Positions 21,901-29,924 of a DNA stretch of 64,000 nt are shown one piece after another (the first letter of the stretch is position 1; each line of letters starts with the position of its first letter). Location: NCBI GenBank assembly GCA_029204045.2, contig CM055071.1, forward strand, positions 18,200,867 to 18,264,866, given 5' to 3'. The translations under genes were made by a program, and so were the position numbers. The notes below the pieces were generated by a model. That model made no database searches. It saw nothing but the letters and a program-made list of their open reading frames with translations, and was not told the origin of the DNA. Source of the stretch: Tillandsia leiboldiana (Eukaryota > Streptophyta > Magnoliopsida > Poales > Bromeliaceae).

Positions 21901-24329
21901 TGTTATTTTGTCATTGCCTGAATGTAAACTGCAAACACCGATTGACCGATTAGTATTAGCAGCTAGGTAGAATGTGCATTTGATCTGTCAAGAAAAAAAA
22001 TAGGTGCATTGTTGTGTGGGTGCAATAGTACAAGAAAAGGAATACTTGGCAATTTGTTATTTTGTCATTGCATGAATGTAAACTGCAAACACACCCATTA
22101 GTATTAGCAGCTAGGTAGAATGTGGCTTTGATCTAGCAGCTACCGATGCTCACCAAACATGTTCAATCATTCTCAAGGTGGGAGTATTAAACTATTGGGA
22201 TGCCAAAAGTACATAATATTTGAAGATAAACTGCATCTGCTTACCTGAGAGTTGGATCGGAGGCACTTTACAACACATTTTGCCCCAAAAAGAAAAGCAT
22301 CACTGTCTGCTGTGATGCAAGCATCTACATGACCTTCTTTGTTCAATTGGGCACATAGAGCTTCAGCCTCACCACGTGCCCTCAAAACTGGCATGCCTAG
22401 GAGTTCAAGCAATTCCTATGAACAAAAAACAAAGAAAAAGATAAACCATTTTAGCACTATTAATATATATAAACTCAAAAGGTATCAAGTATAGCATAAT
22501 GAAGAGGCAAGCTAGCTAAAATTTTCAGATTTATATTAAATACAACAGTTCAGTTTTGGGTATCATCCTGTTAATGAATTATTATCACACACAATTCATA
22601 TTTGCATTTCATGATAGCCTGACAATAGATTACAAAAGGAAAACACTCCCGTGGCATGACGGTGAATCAATTCAATCTACCTTGGTAACTGAAGGACATC
22701 ACAACTTTGTGAGGGATAAATATATCTATTAAAGGAGGCATGCAATTGAAATCACGTAATGTCTAAAAATCACCATGAGACAATAAATTCAAAGTCAGAG
22801 CAACCATTCAGAGGAGTGTTAAAGCTATTGTATATTGTATTAAGTCCAACTGAACTTACTGGAAATTTTCGGCAGTGTTAAATCTGATTGACCGAATAGC
22901 AAACACCAAAGGCCAAGTTTATATTGACAAATACACTTATACTAACTAAAACCCGATTTTATGAGGTTGAGTGGAAATTGATACAATCAGGAAGCTAGCG
23001 ATAGTAAATCTACTCAGCCACAAGGAATGAGTGAAAGCAATAAGAACCGGTGCTCGTTCAAAACAAGTTTACTAGGTTGAAGGACTATACATCAAGATTG
23101 ACTAAGAAGCTTCAAGATACATTCAATCAGCTTAAATTTAGAATACTACAAGAAACTTGGCACAAGAAGGGTTATAAGTGGGCTATGAGCCATAAAGTAG
23201 TTTGTACTGATTCAGATTAAAAAAGGGCACACTACTCTGTTTTGGTATATCTGAATTGATTAATATGCTCTTACAATTTTGATGAACTTGCAGGGGTTTC
23301 TTTATGACTTCCCATTAAACAGACAGAAGTTTAGAATTACCACAGCACCTTTTTATCCACAAAATATACACAGCGAAGTTAAAAGGCAAACTACAAACTA
23401 ACATAGAGGTCATTCTGTTGTTTAAGAAAAAACCAGTAGTCTTCATTCTCTATAACTACAAACTACTAAACAAAATATTCCAATCCGATTTGATGAACCT
23501 GAGAAAATGAAAAAAAAAAAGAAATTTAGGAGGATCCACATATCATTTCCTGTGAAGTTTAAAAATTGATACACCCTCTAAATTTTATATTGTCATATAA
23601 GTTCATTTAAATTTTTAAATTTACAAGTAAAACACAAAGTACAATAATAACATGCCAACAACAACAACAACAATAATAATAATAAAAGAATCTGCCTGAG
23701 AACAAGCTCTCCTACCATTCCCAAGAACTAACTTGCCTACTAGATAAAAACACAAAGTACAAAGAAAATGAACAGCCAACTGAAAAGAAAAAACAAGAAA
23801 AGAAAAAAGATATGAACGATTTTCACAATGCACTCTCACCACGCAATCCTGGACGTATTTGGTGAACACCCGATTCCGCTGCATCACGGGATTCGCCTCC
23901 TCCCCTTCGGCCGCCGCCGCCGCAATCGCCTTGAGCATCGCCGCGGGGTCCAACCCCGAGCCACGGAAAAAGCGCTCGATCCTCGCCCGGGACTTCAAGG
24001 GCGACGGGTCCCCGTCGACCACGAACACCGGGAATGCTCCCATCTATGAATAAAAAAAAAGCTAAATCACAACATTTGGAAACCCTAATGACCACGAAGA
24101 AAGGGGAGGAGTGTATGGTGAGGACCTTGGAGAAGAGGATGATGGTGCGGAAGAAGGTGGTGCGGAGATGGGGGTTGCGGGCGCGGGGGCTGCGGGCGCG
24201 GACGGCGGCGTCGTGCTGGACGATCCAGAAGGAGAGGTCGACGGCCACGCGCTTGTCGCGGAGGAAGTCGACGCCCTCCTGCCTCGCGTACGGTTTCAGA
24301 AGGTCCCAGAAGTTGCCGCCCACCCCCAT
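3600..24329 (-). CDS. GEN1: RAD2/XPG class-4 structure-specific endonuclease (GEN1/SEND1 family), 7 exons visible, 3' end missing
   Basis: Plant GEN1 and SEND1 are nuclear nucleases of the XPG/FEN1 superfamily that cut branched DNA such as flaps and Holliday junctions during repair and recombination. Exons are 24329-24126, 24043-23840, 22415-22245, 9660-9479, 9216-8967, 5295-5160 and 4069-3600. All junctions have GT/AG borders and keep frame, giving 1617 nt or 539 codons. The start opens with MGVGGNFWDLL, the conserved XPG N-terminus. All expected acidic catalytic residues are present: D31, D78, E152, E154, D173, D175 and D225. A Cys-rich segment lies in exon 5 and a chromodomain-like segment (HSIQRVKIRYGNPYYLVKWK) in exon 7. 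Family members have about 600-630 residues, so about 60-90 C-terminal residues are missing. Choice between the GEN1 and SEND1 paralogues needs a tree; I lean to GEN1. No stops or frameshifts are seen, so the gene looks functional despite transposon-filled introns. Confidence 0.9.
4070..5159 (-). other. Intron 6 of the GEN1/SEND1-like gene
   Basis: AT-rich intron with GT/AG borders. It contains a short perfect hairpin (about 4780-4812, AATCTGATTCT and its complement) and a 52-base A-tract at 4840-4891. No coding sequence was seen. Confidence 0.8.
4840..4891. repeat. 52-base poly(A) tract
   Basis: An uninterrupted run of A in intron 6, preceded by CCTCTATTT. It could be a retroposon tail or a mononucleotide microsatellite; no target duplication was recognised. 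Confidence 0.85.
5160..5295 (-). CDS. GEN1: GEN1/SEND1-like exon 6
   Basis: Too short for a simple ORF scan. The minus strand between acceptor ..TTTAG and donor GTAAGTCC reads DRKVKDQKKHENWQIKVCQR, then IAAEQNFPNNEIIELYLSDN, matching the family closely. Length 136 nt, and it ends one base into a codon. Confidence 0.92.
5296..6157 (-). other. Intron 5, part proximal to exon 6
   Basis: AT-rich intron sequence between exon 6 and the hAT insertion. I see no coding sequence and no recognisable element. Confidence 0.75.
6150..6157. repeat. Left 8-bp target-site duplication of the large hAT element
   Basis: ACTTCAAC, repeated exactly at 8255-8262. Confidence 0.9.
6849..7022. repeat. Tandem duplication of about 97 bp with (AT)n microsatellites
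   Basis: A block beginning AATACATAAATTTCGAATTA and ending AGGAAAGTAATATAT occurs at about 6850 and again at about 6947. Each copy ends in an AT dinucleotide run (6904-6948 and 6999-7022). It lies inside the hAT element, so slippage or unequal exchange occurred after or during its history. Confidence 0.85.
7636..7979. mobile_element. 344-bp hAT MITE nested inside the larger hAT element
   Basis: Termini CAAGGATTTAAGT and, inverted, CAAGGTTTTAAGT bound a 344-bp segment flanked by an exact 8-bp repeat CTATTTTC (7628-7635 and 7980-7987). Internal GTGCCG / CGGCAC motifs near both ends resemble hAT subterminal repeats. It has no coding capacity. It lies wholly within 6158-8254 and so inserted later. 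Confidence 0.88.
8255..8262. repeat. Right 8-bp target-site duplication of the large hAT element
   Basis: ACTTCAAC, an exact copy of 6150-6157, directly after the CACCCCTA end. Confidence 0.9.
8263..8966 (-). other. Intron 5, part proximal to exon 5
   Basis: Intron sequence with no coding region. A short stretch at about 8660-8720 (GTCCCTGAACTTTCG .. GGTCCTGGAAAGTTGG) looks like the terminal type of another plant MITE, but its ends and duplication were not resolved. Confidence 0.6.
8967..9216 (-). CDS. GEN1: GEN1/SEND1-like exon 5, Cys-rich segment
   Basis: Begins by completing the split Arg codon, then LHEVGKGN. It carries a Cys-rich stretch (PPHCSYCGHPGSKK, CEYC, FKCMCTTCEK) that is conserved in plant GEN1/SEND1 proteins and looks metal-binding. 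Acceptor GTACAG, donor GTGCATCT. Length 250 nt. Confidence 0.93.
9479..9660 (-). CDS. GEN1: GEN1/SEND1-like exon 4 (residues 194-254), helix-hairpin-helix region
   Basis: Encodes EPFECYNISDIEAGLGLKRK followed by LLVGNDHDLHGV, including catalytic D225 and the start of the helix-hairpin-helix DNA-binding region. Acceptor TTGTGCAG, donor GTACTTTT. Length 182 nt, with the last codon split (AG|G). It is separated from exon 3 by 12.6 kb, of which 10.6 kb is a chromovirus. Confidence 0.95.
9661..10719 (-). other. Intron 3, part between exon 4 and the chromovirus
   Basis: AT-rich intron. No coding sequence or bounded element was identified. Confidence 0.7.
10720..10724. repeat. Left 5-bp target-site duplication of the family A retrotransposon
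   Basis: TGAAC immediately before the LTR start TGTAGTGCACC; repeated at 21325-21329. Confidence 0.9.
10725..13368 (+). repeat. Family A 5' LTR
   Basis: Starts TGTAGTGCACC and ends ..GGGACGTGACG; the final base is mutated from the A present in the 3' LTR. It contains an array of GTACCGGTAC-like motifs (about 10908-11065) in the promoter-side part and a 400-bp MITE at 11366-11765. Without the MITE it is about 2.24 kb. Confidence 0.9.
11366..11765 (-). mobile_element. Tourist-like (PIF/Harbinger) MITE in the 5' LTR of family A
   Basis: Bounded by inverted CCCGTTTGG(C/T)AACGG ends and flanked by TTA at 11363-11365 and 11766-11768, the trinucleotide typical of PIF/Harbinger elements. Its reverse complement aligns with the MITE at 19179-19750 in the 3' LTR, so the two copies are in opposite orientation. 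No ORF is conserved. Confidence 0.83.
13377..13388 (+). promoter_or_regulatory. Family A primer-binding site (initiator Met-tRNA type)
   Basis: TGGTATCAGAGA lies 8 bases after the LTR end. It differs at the last base from TGGTATCAGAGC, the complement of plant initiator Met-tRNA 3' ends. Confidence 0.9.
13713..14918 (+). pseudogene. Family A gag remnant
   Basis: Starts at an ATG followed by TPRRETRLTRPEPGEG and encodes a Gln/Ala-rich coiled region, a degraded capsid domain (ELARRADAALSS, MQEYKYEFSCIVSW, FEEGLRPSIYSKV) and a CX2CX4HX4C zinc knuckle (CYRCGRPGHVSSKC, 14877-14918). At least six in-frame stops interrupt it (for example 13887, 13938, 14393, 14477, 14693, 14853). Reading frame changes near 14230 and between 14700 and 14820. 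The gene product would form the virus-like particle; this copy cannot make it. Confidence 0.88.
15037..18481 (+). pseudogene. Family A pol remnant: protease, reverse transcriptase, RNase H, integrase, chromodomain
   Basis: Recognisable segments in order are an aspartic protease (LFDTGASHSFVS, D codon at 15145), reverse transcriptase (KAPYRMAPAEL, DLQSGYHQ, and FIDDILVYS at about 16147-16173), RNase H (VYSDASCSGLG; LELAAVIFALKLWRHYL), the H2C2 and catalytic integrase region (MDFIVGLARSQ; VSVVSDRDSRF; YHPQSDGQ), and a C-terminal segment GKLSPRFIGPYKVLERVG plus a chromodomain-like tail (ATWELESAMRERHPHLF) ending at 18481. It is destroyed by at least ten in-frame stops (15798, 15861, 16029, 16173, 16626, 17300, 17339, 17654, 17843, 17987) and by frameshifts near 15750 and 16320. 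Almost all stops are explainable as CAG or TGG to TAG, or CGA to TGA. Confidence 0.92.
18538..21324 (+). repeat. Family A 3' LTR
   Basis: Starts TGTAGTGCACCGACTTTCG after a purine-rich tract (GAGGGAGGGA) and ends ..GGGCGTGACA, followed by the target duplication TGAAC. It carries the same array of GTACCGGTAC-like units (about 18722-18878) and a MITE at 19179-19750. Without the MITE it is about 2.21 kb, matching the 5' LTR. Confidence 0.92.
19179..19750 (+). mobile_element. Tourist-like MITE in the 3' LTR of family A, opposite orientation to the 5' LTR copy
   Basis: Ends GGCTCCGTTTGG and CCAAACGCCTCC are inverted, and TTA flanks both sides (19176-19178 and 19751-19753). About the first 200 bp match the reverse complement of 11366-11765 (shared AACTAGCT.TTCCAGGGATAAG block). 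The central part is AT-rich and unlike the other copy. Confidence 0.82.
21325..21329. repeat. Right 5-bp target-site duplication of the family A retrotransposon
   Basis: TGAAC directly after the 3' LTR, matching 10720-10724. Confidence 0.9.
21680..22138. repeat. Three tandem copies of a 154-bp unit in intron 3
   Basis: The block TAGGTGCATTGTTGTGTGGG (second copy TAGATGC..) recurs at 21693, 21847 and 22001, exactly 154 bp apart. Each is followed by the shared AATACTTGGCAATTTG and AGCTAGGTAGAATGTG segments. Copies differ by a few substitutions, so the array is not very recent. It ends about 105 bp from the donor of exon 3. Confidence 0.92.
22245..22415 (-). CDS. GEN1: GEN1/SEND1-like exon 3 (residues 137-193), XPG-I domain
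   Basis: Encodes ELLELLGMPVLRARGEAEAL with catalytic E152 and E154, and DACITADSDAFLFGA with D173 and D175. Acceptor ..CATAG and donor GTAAGC. Length 171 nt, phase 0. Confidence 0.95.
22416..23839 (-). other. Intron 2 of the GEN1/SEND1-like gene
   Basis: AT-rich 1.4-kb intron with GT/AG borders. It holds a short (CAA)n(TAA)n microsatellite at about 23656-23685 and nothing else recognisable. Confidence 0.8.
23840..24043 (-). CDS. GEN1: GEN1/SEND1-like exon 2 (residues 69-136)
   Basis: Acceptor ..TTCATAG precedes MGAFPVFVVDGDPSPLK; the D in VVDG is catalytic D78. An Ala/Glu-rich linker (AIAAAAAEGEEA) follows. The exon ends at ..YVQDCV before donor GTGAGAG. Length 204 nt, phase 0. Intron 1 between exons 1 and 2 is only 82 bp. 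Confidence 0.92.
24126..24329 (-). CDS. GEN1: GEN1/SEND1-like exon 1 (residues 1-68)
   Basis: Begins with the ATG at 24329 and encodes the XPG N-domain start: MGVGGNFWDLLKPYARQEG, then RVAVDLSFW with catalytic D31. It ends ..LFSK, followed by the donor GTCCTC. Length is 204 nt, phase 0. The exon is strongly GC-rich (many Arg and Ala codons ending in G or C), as is common for monocot first exons. Confidence 0.93.
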
Positions 24330-24560
24330 TGGCGACGAAGAAAGAGGATGGCGGAAACAAGGAGGGTTTTGGCGCGAACGGGAGAGAAACGGCTTAGGTT
24401 AGGGTTGGGTCGTTTGGTTGTTTTGCTAGTTCCGAAGCATCACTTCGGCGAGAAGTCGGATTGTGCGAGGACTGCGGCTCGAGTGCCCATTGGAGACAGG
24501 ACTACAGCGTACGGGCGTCTTTCGATCGGGCTGTAATATTGTTTGCCAATGTGATGTTAA
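24330..24560 (-). promoter_or_regulatory. Proximal promoter and 5' leader of the GEN1/SEND1-like gene with E2F-like and telo-box-like motifs
   Basis: TTTTGGCGCGAA at 24368-24379 fits the plant E2F consensus TTT(G/C)(G/C)CGC and is about 40 bp upstream of the ATG. A TTAGGGTT motif (about 24399-24406) is a telo-box core read on the other strand. Both motifs are common at S-phase and proliferation genes, which would suit a DNA repair nuclease. Their position so close to the ATG implies a short leader or a site within the leader. No clear TATA box was found. Confidence 0.5.
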
Positions 24561-24589
24561 CACGACAGCCATTCTGCGCGGGGCTTTGT

Positions 24590-24870
24590 TTGTTTTTTTT
24601 TTTCTCTTGAGAGACGGATTTGAGAGAATTTTTTTTATAAATAATTTTATAAAATTTTATAATTATAAAAATAATTCTTTGAATTTTTTTTTTTATAAAA
24701 ATAGTGCGATAAATAGTTCACCGCTTTTAAATGTGGTGAACCATTTACCGCTTTTAAATATGGTGAATCATTTACAGTATTTAAAAATTTTATAATTTGT
24801 AAAATTCTAATAAAGCGGTGAACGGTTCACCGTTTTTAAAAACGGTAAATAATTCACCACTTTTAATCAC
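24590..24870. repeat. Cluster of inverted GGTGAAC / GTTCACC repeats in an AT-rich block
   Basis: From about 24716 to 24865 the motifs GTTCACCG, GGTGAACC, GGTGAATC, CGGTGAAC and GGTTCACCG alternate in opposite orientations with TTTTAAA spacers, so the block can fold into several hairpins. It may be the remnant of a small transposon. No boundaries were found. Confidence 0.6.
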
Positions 24871-24879
24871 TTTACACCC

Positions 24880-25135
24880 TGCCCGACCCCGATACGAACC
24901 CTTCTCCTTCTTCTTTTTCTCTTCTTCTTCTTCTTCTTCCCCACGCAGACCTCTCTCTCTCTAACCCGAACCTCCACAACACACACTCTCTCTTTCTATC
25001 TCACACACCCACTACACACCTTCTCCACCAAGCTCTCTCTCTCATGGCAGCAGCCTCTCTCTCCTATTGCACTCTCTCTCTATTCCTTATAAGCTAACAT
25101 CACACACTCTCTCTAATCCCTTAGGTATATTCTCT
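24880..25135 (+). other. Pyrimidine-rich leader-like sequence, possibly an orphaned 5' UTR of a divergent gene
   Basis: Long CTTCTTCTT and CTCTCTCTC runs with CACACAC and no long ORF resemble a plant 5' UTR read rightward. The run ends near CCCTTAGGTATATTC, a plausible 5' splice site. A family C LTR begins at 25248, so any downstream exon would have been displaced. This is inference; a (CT)n-rich promoter of the nuclease gene is equally possible. Confidence 0.35.
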
Positions 25136-25247
25136 TCTTCACTATTATTTAGTAGTTTAATTTTATTGTGTTTAGGGTTTAGAAAATTATTTAATCTTAT
25201 TATTTGAATTATATAAAATAATTATGATATAATTAGATGCATTATAT

Positions 25248-26290
25248 TGTCACGCCCCGGGTGTAAACCAGAACCCGGGCCTATCTGCAGATCCGCCGTG
25301 CACACGGAATTTCTCGCGTACACGAAGCGTCGGTAACCTGCTCAGATATAAGATATACAATAAAATAGCACAAATATAGAGCTGAACTAAAACTACAACA
25401 TCTCAGACTGAAACTGGAAATAAAATAAAGCTGTAATAAACACAATAACCTCCCAGCTCACCAAAATAGTACAACCAGCTGGCAAAAGCCAGACCTCCAA
25501 AAAAAAAAATAATAATAATAAAAGGAAAAGTACTACATTCTGAGTGGAGGGTACATCATCAGTCTAACCAGTCCCTCAGCCTCACAGGAGATCTATCTAC
25601 TCAGCGATCCCCTTACCTCGATCAGCCGCCGATGGCCCAGCAGCTCCCGCAGAAAACTCTGCAAAACAAAGAGGAAGAAAAAAAGGGCAACAACAATGGG
25701 GGTGAGAACCACTAGTAAACCAGTAGCCCCCCCCCTGTGGGTAAAGTCTCAAATTCCGATGTCACCCACTAGGTCTACCAGAAGCAGAAAGAAAAATAAA
25801 GTGGTAAGCTAAAAATAGACTACTAATAAGGAAAACTAACACTACTATACCTCTAATGCAATACCGAAAGGAATGACTGTATGTATGCATCAGTAACCAT
25901 ATCTGTCCAAAAACCCAATCTAACGACCAGTAAAACCCGGTACTGCCTGCTGCCGCCATCATCATCGGGCAAGCCAGTCCCCGGCTAGCGCCAAAGTGAT
26001 AGCAAGAACTCAATAACTGTCCGGCGCCTATCTGGCACCACCGCACGCTCCGGAGTGGCACTCGAGGGGAGCTACCCACACGAGTAAAGTAACAATATCA
26101 CAAATATCTCAATATAGCAGGACTGGATCACGACTATGCTCAAGTAGAACAAATCCCTCCACTAATGAAACCCTGATCCTCCAATCTGATGCAAAAGTAA
26201 ACATCCGGTCAACCGTCCGATGTCCGCGGTCACCGCAATATTCCATAAGCCCACAATCAGGTACAACAACCGACATCCGGTCAACCGCCC
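25248..26290 (-). mobile_element. Family C LTR fragment, minus orientation (first copy)
   Basis: Begins TGTCACGCCCCGGGTG, the reverse complement of the family C LTR 3' terminus. It then follows the same order of landmarks as other copies: the 'gaagcg' block, 'cagctggc(a)aaagcca', 'gggtgagaac(c)act', and the CCGGTCAACCG repeats near its right end. It stops at 26290 where a second copy starts. It marks the left edge of the retrotransposon cluster. Confidence 0.85.
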
Positions 26291-26914
26291 TGTCACGCCC
26301 CGGGTGTAAACCAGAACCCGGGCCTGTCAACAGATCCGCCGTAAACACGAAATTTTTCACGTACACGAAGCGCCAGTAACCTGCTAAGATATAAGAGATA
26401 ATAAAATAGCACAAATATAGAGCTGAACTAAAAACTACTACATCTCAGACTAAAACTAGAAGTAAAATAAGGAACAACTATAAAAAAAAAAAAAATACAA
26501 GTGTCTCTCTCAGCTCACCAAAATAAATACAACCAGCTGGCCAAAGCCAGACCTAAAAGATAAAAGTACAACCGTCTGAGATAAAGGGGATACAAGTCCA
26601 GCTAAACTCACTGTCGGGCAGACGATCTATCTACTCAGCTGTCCTCTCTCCTCGATCCGCCGCTGAAAACCCAGCAGCTCCTGCAGAAGACTCTGCAAAA
26701 CAAAGGGGAAGAAAACGAGGAAAAGAAGAATGGGGTTGAGAACTACTAGTAAACCAGTAGCCTCCTCTAGTGGGTAAATCCTCAAACTCCGACGTACCCA
26801 CTAGGTCTACTAGAGGCAAAAGGGAAAGAAAAGTGGTAAGCAATAAAGACTGCTGATAAAAGGAAACTACCACTACTATACCTCTAAATGTAGTGCCAGA
26901 AAGGAATAACTATA
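26291..26914 (-). mobile_element. Family C LTR fragment, minus orientation (second copy, inserted in the first)
   Basis: A second TGTCACGCCCCGGGTG terminus at 26291 restarts the same sequence, about 90% similar to the first. It is cut at 26914 by the family D LTR. Confidence 0.85.
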
Positions 26915-28186
26915 TGTTGTGGGTTATGGATTATATGGATCTGAATAGGGAAAAAACCACCTAGAGGGGGGGTGAATAGGTGTAAACAACAAACACACCA
27001 AATTGTTGCGTAAAAAATAACCCAATGCAGAAAATAAATAAAGTACGCAAGATTTACGTGGAAAACTCCGTCACAGGAGTAAAAAACCACGGAACCGATA
27101 ACACGACGAAATCCACTAGAATTAAAACACGTACAAGGTGATTTACCGTAAACCTATGACTCAACCTTTTTCATACGCTTCTAGTTGATCTTCTCCGTTC
27201 GCTCCGAACGCTCCTCGAATCCACGATTTTCGTCCCAACGCCGAATCCACGACGTCCAACCGTATCCACGGTCTTCACCAATGCGGCACGCCTCGATCAC
27301 ACGAACGTGCCTCGCTCCGAATCCACGAGAGCGATCACACCTTGAATCCACAAGGCCACGCGAATCCTCGCGCCAATTTTTGATAGATCGTTGTTTTGTT
27401 TGGTGATGATTCTCCGAATACTTAGATCAAAGATAGATGAGGAAGTACCATCTAAGTATTCTTCAATTTGATTCTACGAAAAATAGGAGTTTGAAAACCC
27501 TAGAATCAAATTGAACAATATAGATGAAGAAACATGAATTTAATCGTGTTTTCCTTTCTTCTTTATATTTGTGGATTTTTCTATTATTTTTTTCGATCGA
27601 TTTTTCGATTAAAATCGATTAATTTTTATTAACCCTAAAAGATGAAATTAGGGTTTATTTATAGGTTAGAAACCTTTGGAAAGAGATAAGAATCAAAAAC
27701 TGACTTAACAGAATTTTTTCCGTACGACGGTCCGGACTAGATTAAGTCTGATCCGGACTGTCGTCTTTTTCAGAAGATTTTCTGAAAAACACGGTTCGGG
27801 GTCCGGACTGAAACAGGGGAGGTCCGGACTGTTCATGCAATTTTGCGGAATTAAGGTTCGGGGTCCGGACTGGAAAAAGGGTGGTCCGGACTGGAAAATC
27901 ACATGAACTAAACTATGTTCGGGGTCCGGACTAGATTGGTTTGATCCGGATCCTGAACATCCAACTTGTCCAGTTTTTGATTTTTATGCAATGAAAACTT
28001 ATCCAAGTGTTTCTAAACTATACAAATATATTCGGATCACCAAAATTATTTAGTTAAACGTACCTGATCATTCCGAATCCATTCTTCTTGAGATTGATGT
28101 AGTTGATCCACAATTCTTCATCTTCAATCTTCAATCTTCAAGACTTATACCACTTCACGAAATACACCAATACAAAATCCTTAACA
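26915..28186 (-). repeat. Family D (Copia-type) 3' LTR, minus orientation
   Basis: A TG..CA-bounded 1.27-kb repeat. Its left end resembles the reverse complement of the LTR end at 42800-42874 (shared C-tract 'CACCTATTCACCCCCCC' type block). A polypurine tract reading AAAAGGGGAGAT on the minus strand abuts it at 28187-28198. A TATAAATA box on the minus strand is at 27656-27663. Eight TCCGGA motifs lie upstream of it (27731-27950). Confidence 0.8.
27731..27950 (-). promoter_or_regulatory. Array of eight TCCGGA motifs upstream of the TATA box of the family D LTR
   Basis: The hexamer TCCGGA occurs eight times in 220 bp, mostly as GGGGTCCGGACT or GGTCCGGACT, often preceded by GTTCG. It lies immediately upstream (minus strand) of TATAAATA at 27656-27663. 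Confidence 0.8.
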
Positions 28187-28872
28187 ATCTCCCCTTTTGG
28201 CAGTTTCGTGACAAAACAAAAATTCACTTTAAAAAAATTCTAAAAGATATTTTTGTTGTTATCACCATACAACAAAAATGTACAAGTATGATTCAAATAA
28301 AAATGAATACAAGAGATAAACTCCTAAAATAGATTCTAAACATAGATGTTTGTACTCTCTGCAAAAGAAATAATTCTTGACAAAAGAAATCGTTGGATAC
28401 CTCAAGAATTTAAATATTCAATAATCAATCAGGGAGATAGAGTTTATACTCACCATGACATTAATTATCAGATATGTATGAAAATTTAGCAAACAAAGAT
28501 TCACATGTCATCTAAGCATTAAATTCCAAATGTCATATCAAATTGAATTAACAAGTTCACAAATGTATCAGTTATCAAGCAACTTGTTAGAAATATTACA
28601 TGCCCAAATAGTTAGTCAAATAGTTAGTCGGGGCATGCATTACAACTTACCTTTCTTACCTTCAAAGTTCAAGGTCAGTTTCAGTTTTCCCAAGTTTAAA
28701 GTTCCCAAAGTTCTCACAAACAAACACATTGTTCATATGTCTCTCCCCCTTATTGTCACAGAAGTTAGCCAAAATTACAAAAATTAAGGGAGTCAAAGTT
28801 CAAAAATGGTAAGAACTAAAACTAAAAACCTGCAAAAACAAAAAGATGATTAGAACAACACAAAGTAAAATG
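28187..28872 (-). other. Family D 3' internal region: polypurine tract and non-coding spacer
   Basis: Between the PTP ORF and the LTR. The minus strand shows AAAAGGGGAGAT next to the LTR, the expected plus-strand primer. The rest is AT-rich without a credible ORF. Confidence 0.7.
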
Positions 28873-29923
28873 TCAGTCGGAGTCCTCGGAGCCGCTGCAA
28901 CCAAGTTTGTGAAAAATCTTCTTGACCAACTTGGCAAGAGATTTGTGTTTCTTCTTCAATTTACCTATGTCTGTAGTCATTTTCATGAACTCATTAGACA
29001 TTCGCTCTTGCTCCGACGAGAGTCGTTGTTGTTCTTTGTAGATCGATGTGACAGAGGCATCATCCTCTGATGTTGAAGTTGCTGCTGCTGGTGGTGGTGC
29101 TGAAGCTGATGCTATGGGTCTCTTGCTCCTCGGCGGTGTTGGGGTCTTATCCGGTTTGGTCGAGAGTGACTTCACAATGGTAGAGTCATTGATGGTTCCC
29201 AAGCTGTGCATGTACGCCAACGATCCAGTATCGACGTTGAATTTCCTAAAGATGCGCATGATTATCATTGGGAATGGAAGTCGCTCCGTCGGATGTGCAT
29301 TCTCCACATATCTCGCCATCCGCGACCAAATCAGATAAGGGATATTGAAGTTCGATCCCAAGGCGGCAGTAGGATGTCCAAGGAGATAGAGAAATAGCAT
29401 TCTATCCCATCGAAGCACCTTCGTTTGCATGTTCGGCAAGATGTTGTAGCAAACGATAAAATTCAGAAAACGGTATTCTGGACGAAGCTCTTTGGACAAT
29501 ACCGAATTTCCCGCAAATCGAGTTTCCGGCAAACATATTCCATCCACAACCGTTCTCCAGGTTGTGTTAGTCATTACGTGCCTTTTCAAGTAATGAATCC
29601 CATCAATTCGAGCATTCATTCCTAACACCTCTCTAATTACTTGAGGCGTTATTTTCAGTTTGACATTTCGGACTGTTGTGTGAAATTCTTTAGATCCGTC
29701 CTCAAGATCCAGTAGGTTCGTAGCACATTGATAGAATGTCCTCACCAGATAAAGACAATATCCAGATGTCTCCGGGAAGTTGCAAATTGGCGCAAGTCCC
29801 GCTTGATCAAAAAGTGTACCAAACACTTTTGAATGTTCCTTGAGGGCTTTGATATTTACATGTCTCTCACCAATGCATTCCCTCTTCTCAAAGTCTTTGA
29901 TCCTTTCGCTGTCGACTTGAACT
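28873..29923 (-). CDS. Putative plant transposon protein (PTP-type) ORF of family D, 5' end cut by a family C LTR
   Basis: An open frame encodes at least 317 residues from the ATG at 29826. The frame is already open upstream to about 29923, with KRECIGERHVNIKALKEHSK. Motifs include FYQCATNLLDLEDGSK, TVRNVKLKITPQVIREVLGM and FLNFIVCYNILP, and a Lys-rich coiled C-terminus. It resembles the 'putative plant transposon protein' domain that accompanies plant retroelements; its biochemical role is unknown. The ORF at 46629-47176 is a divergent relative (CIGERHVN, REFYMQGNIL, TTVRG). A family C LTR begins at 29925 and removes the N-terminus. No internal stops are seen. Confidence 0.7.
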
Positions 29924-29924
29924 A

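Noticed and set aside
21680..22138. The 154-bp array as a CRISPR-like or satellite structure
   Set aside because: Repeats are contiguous with no unique spacers, only three copies occur, and the setting is a plant intron.
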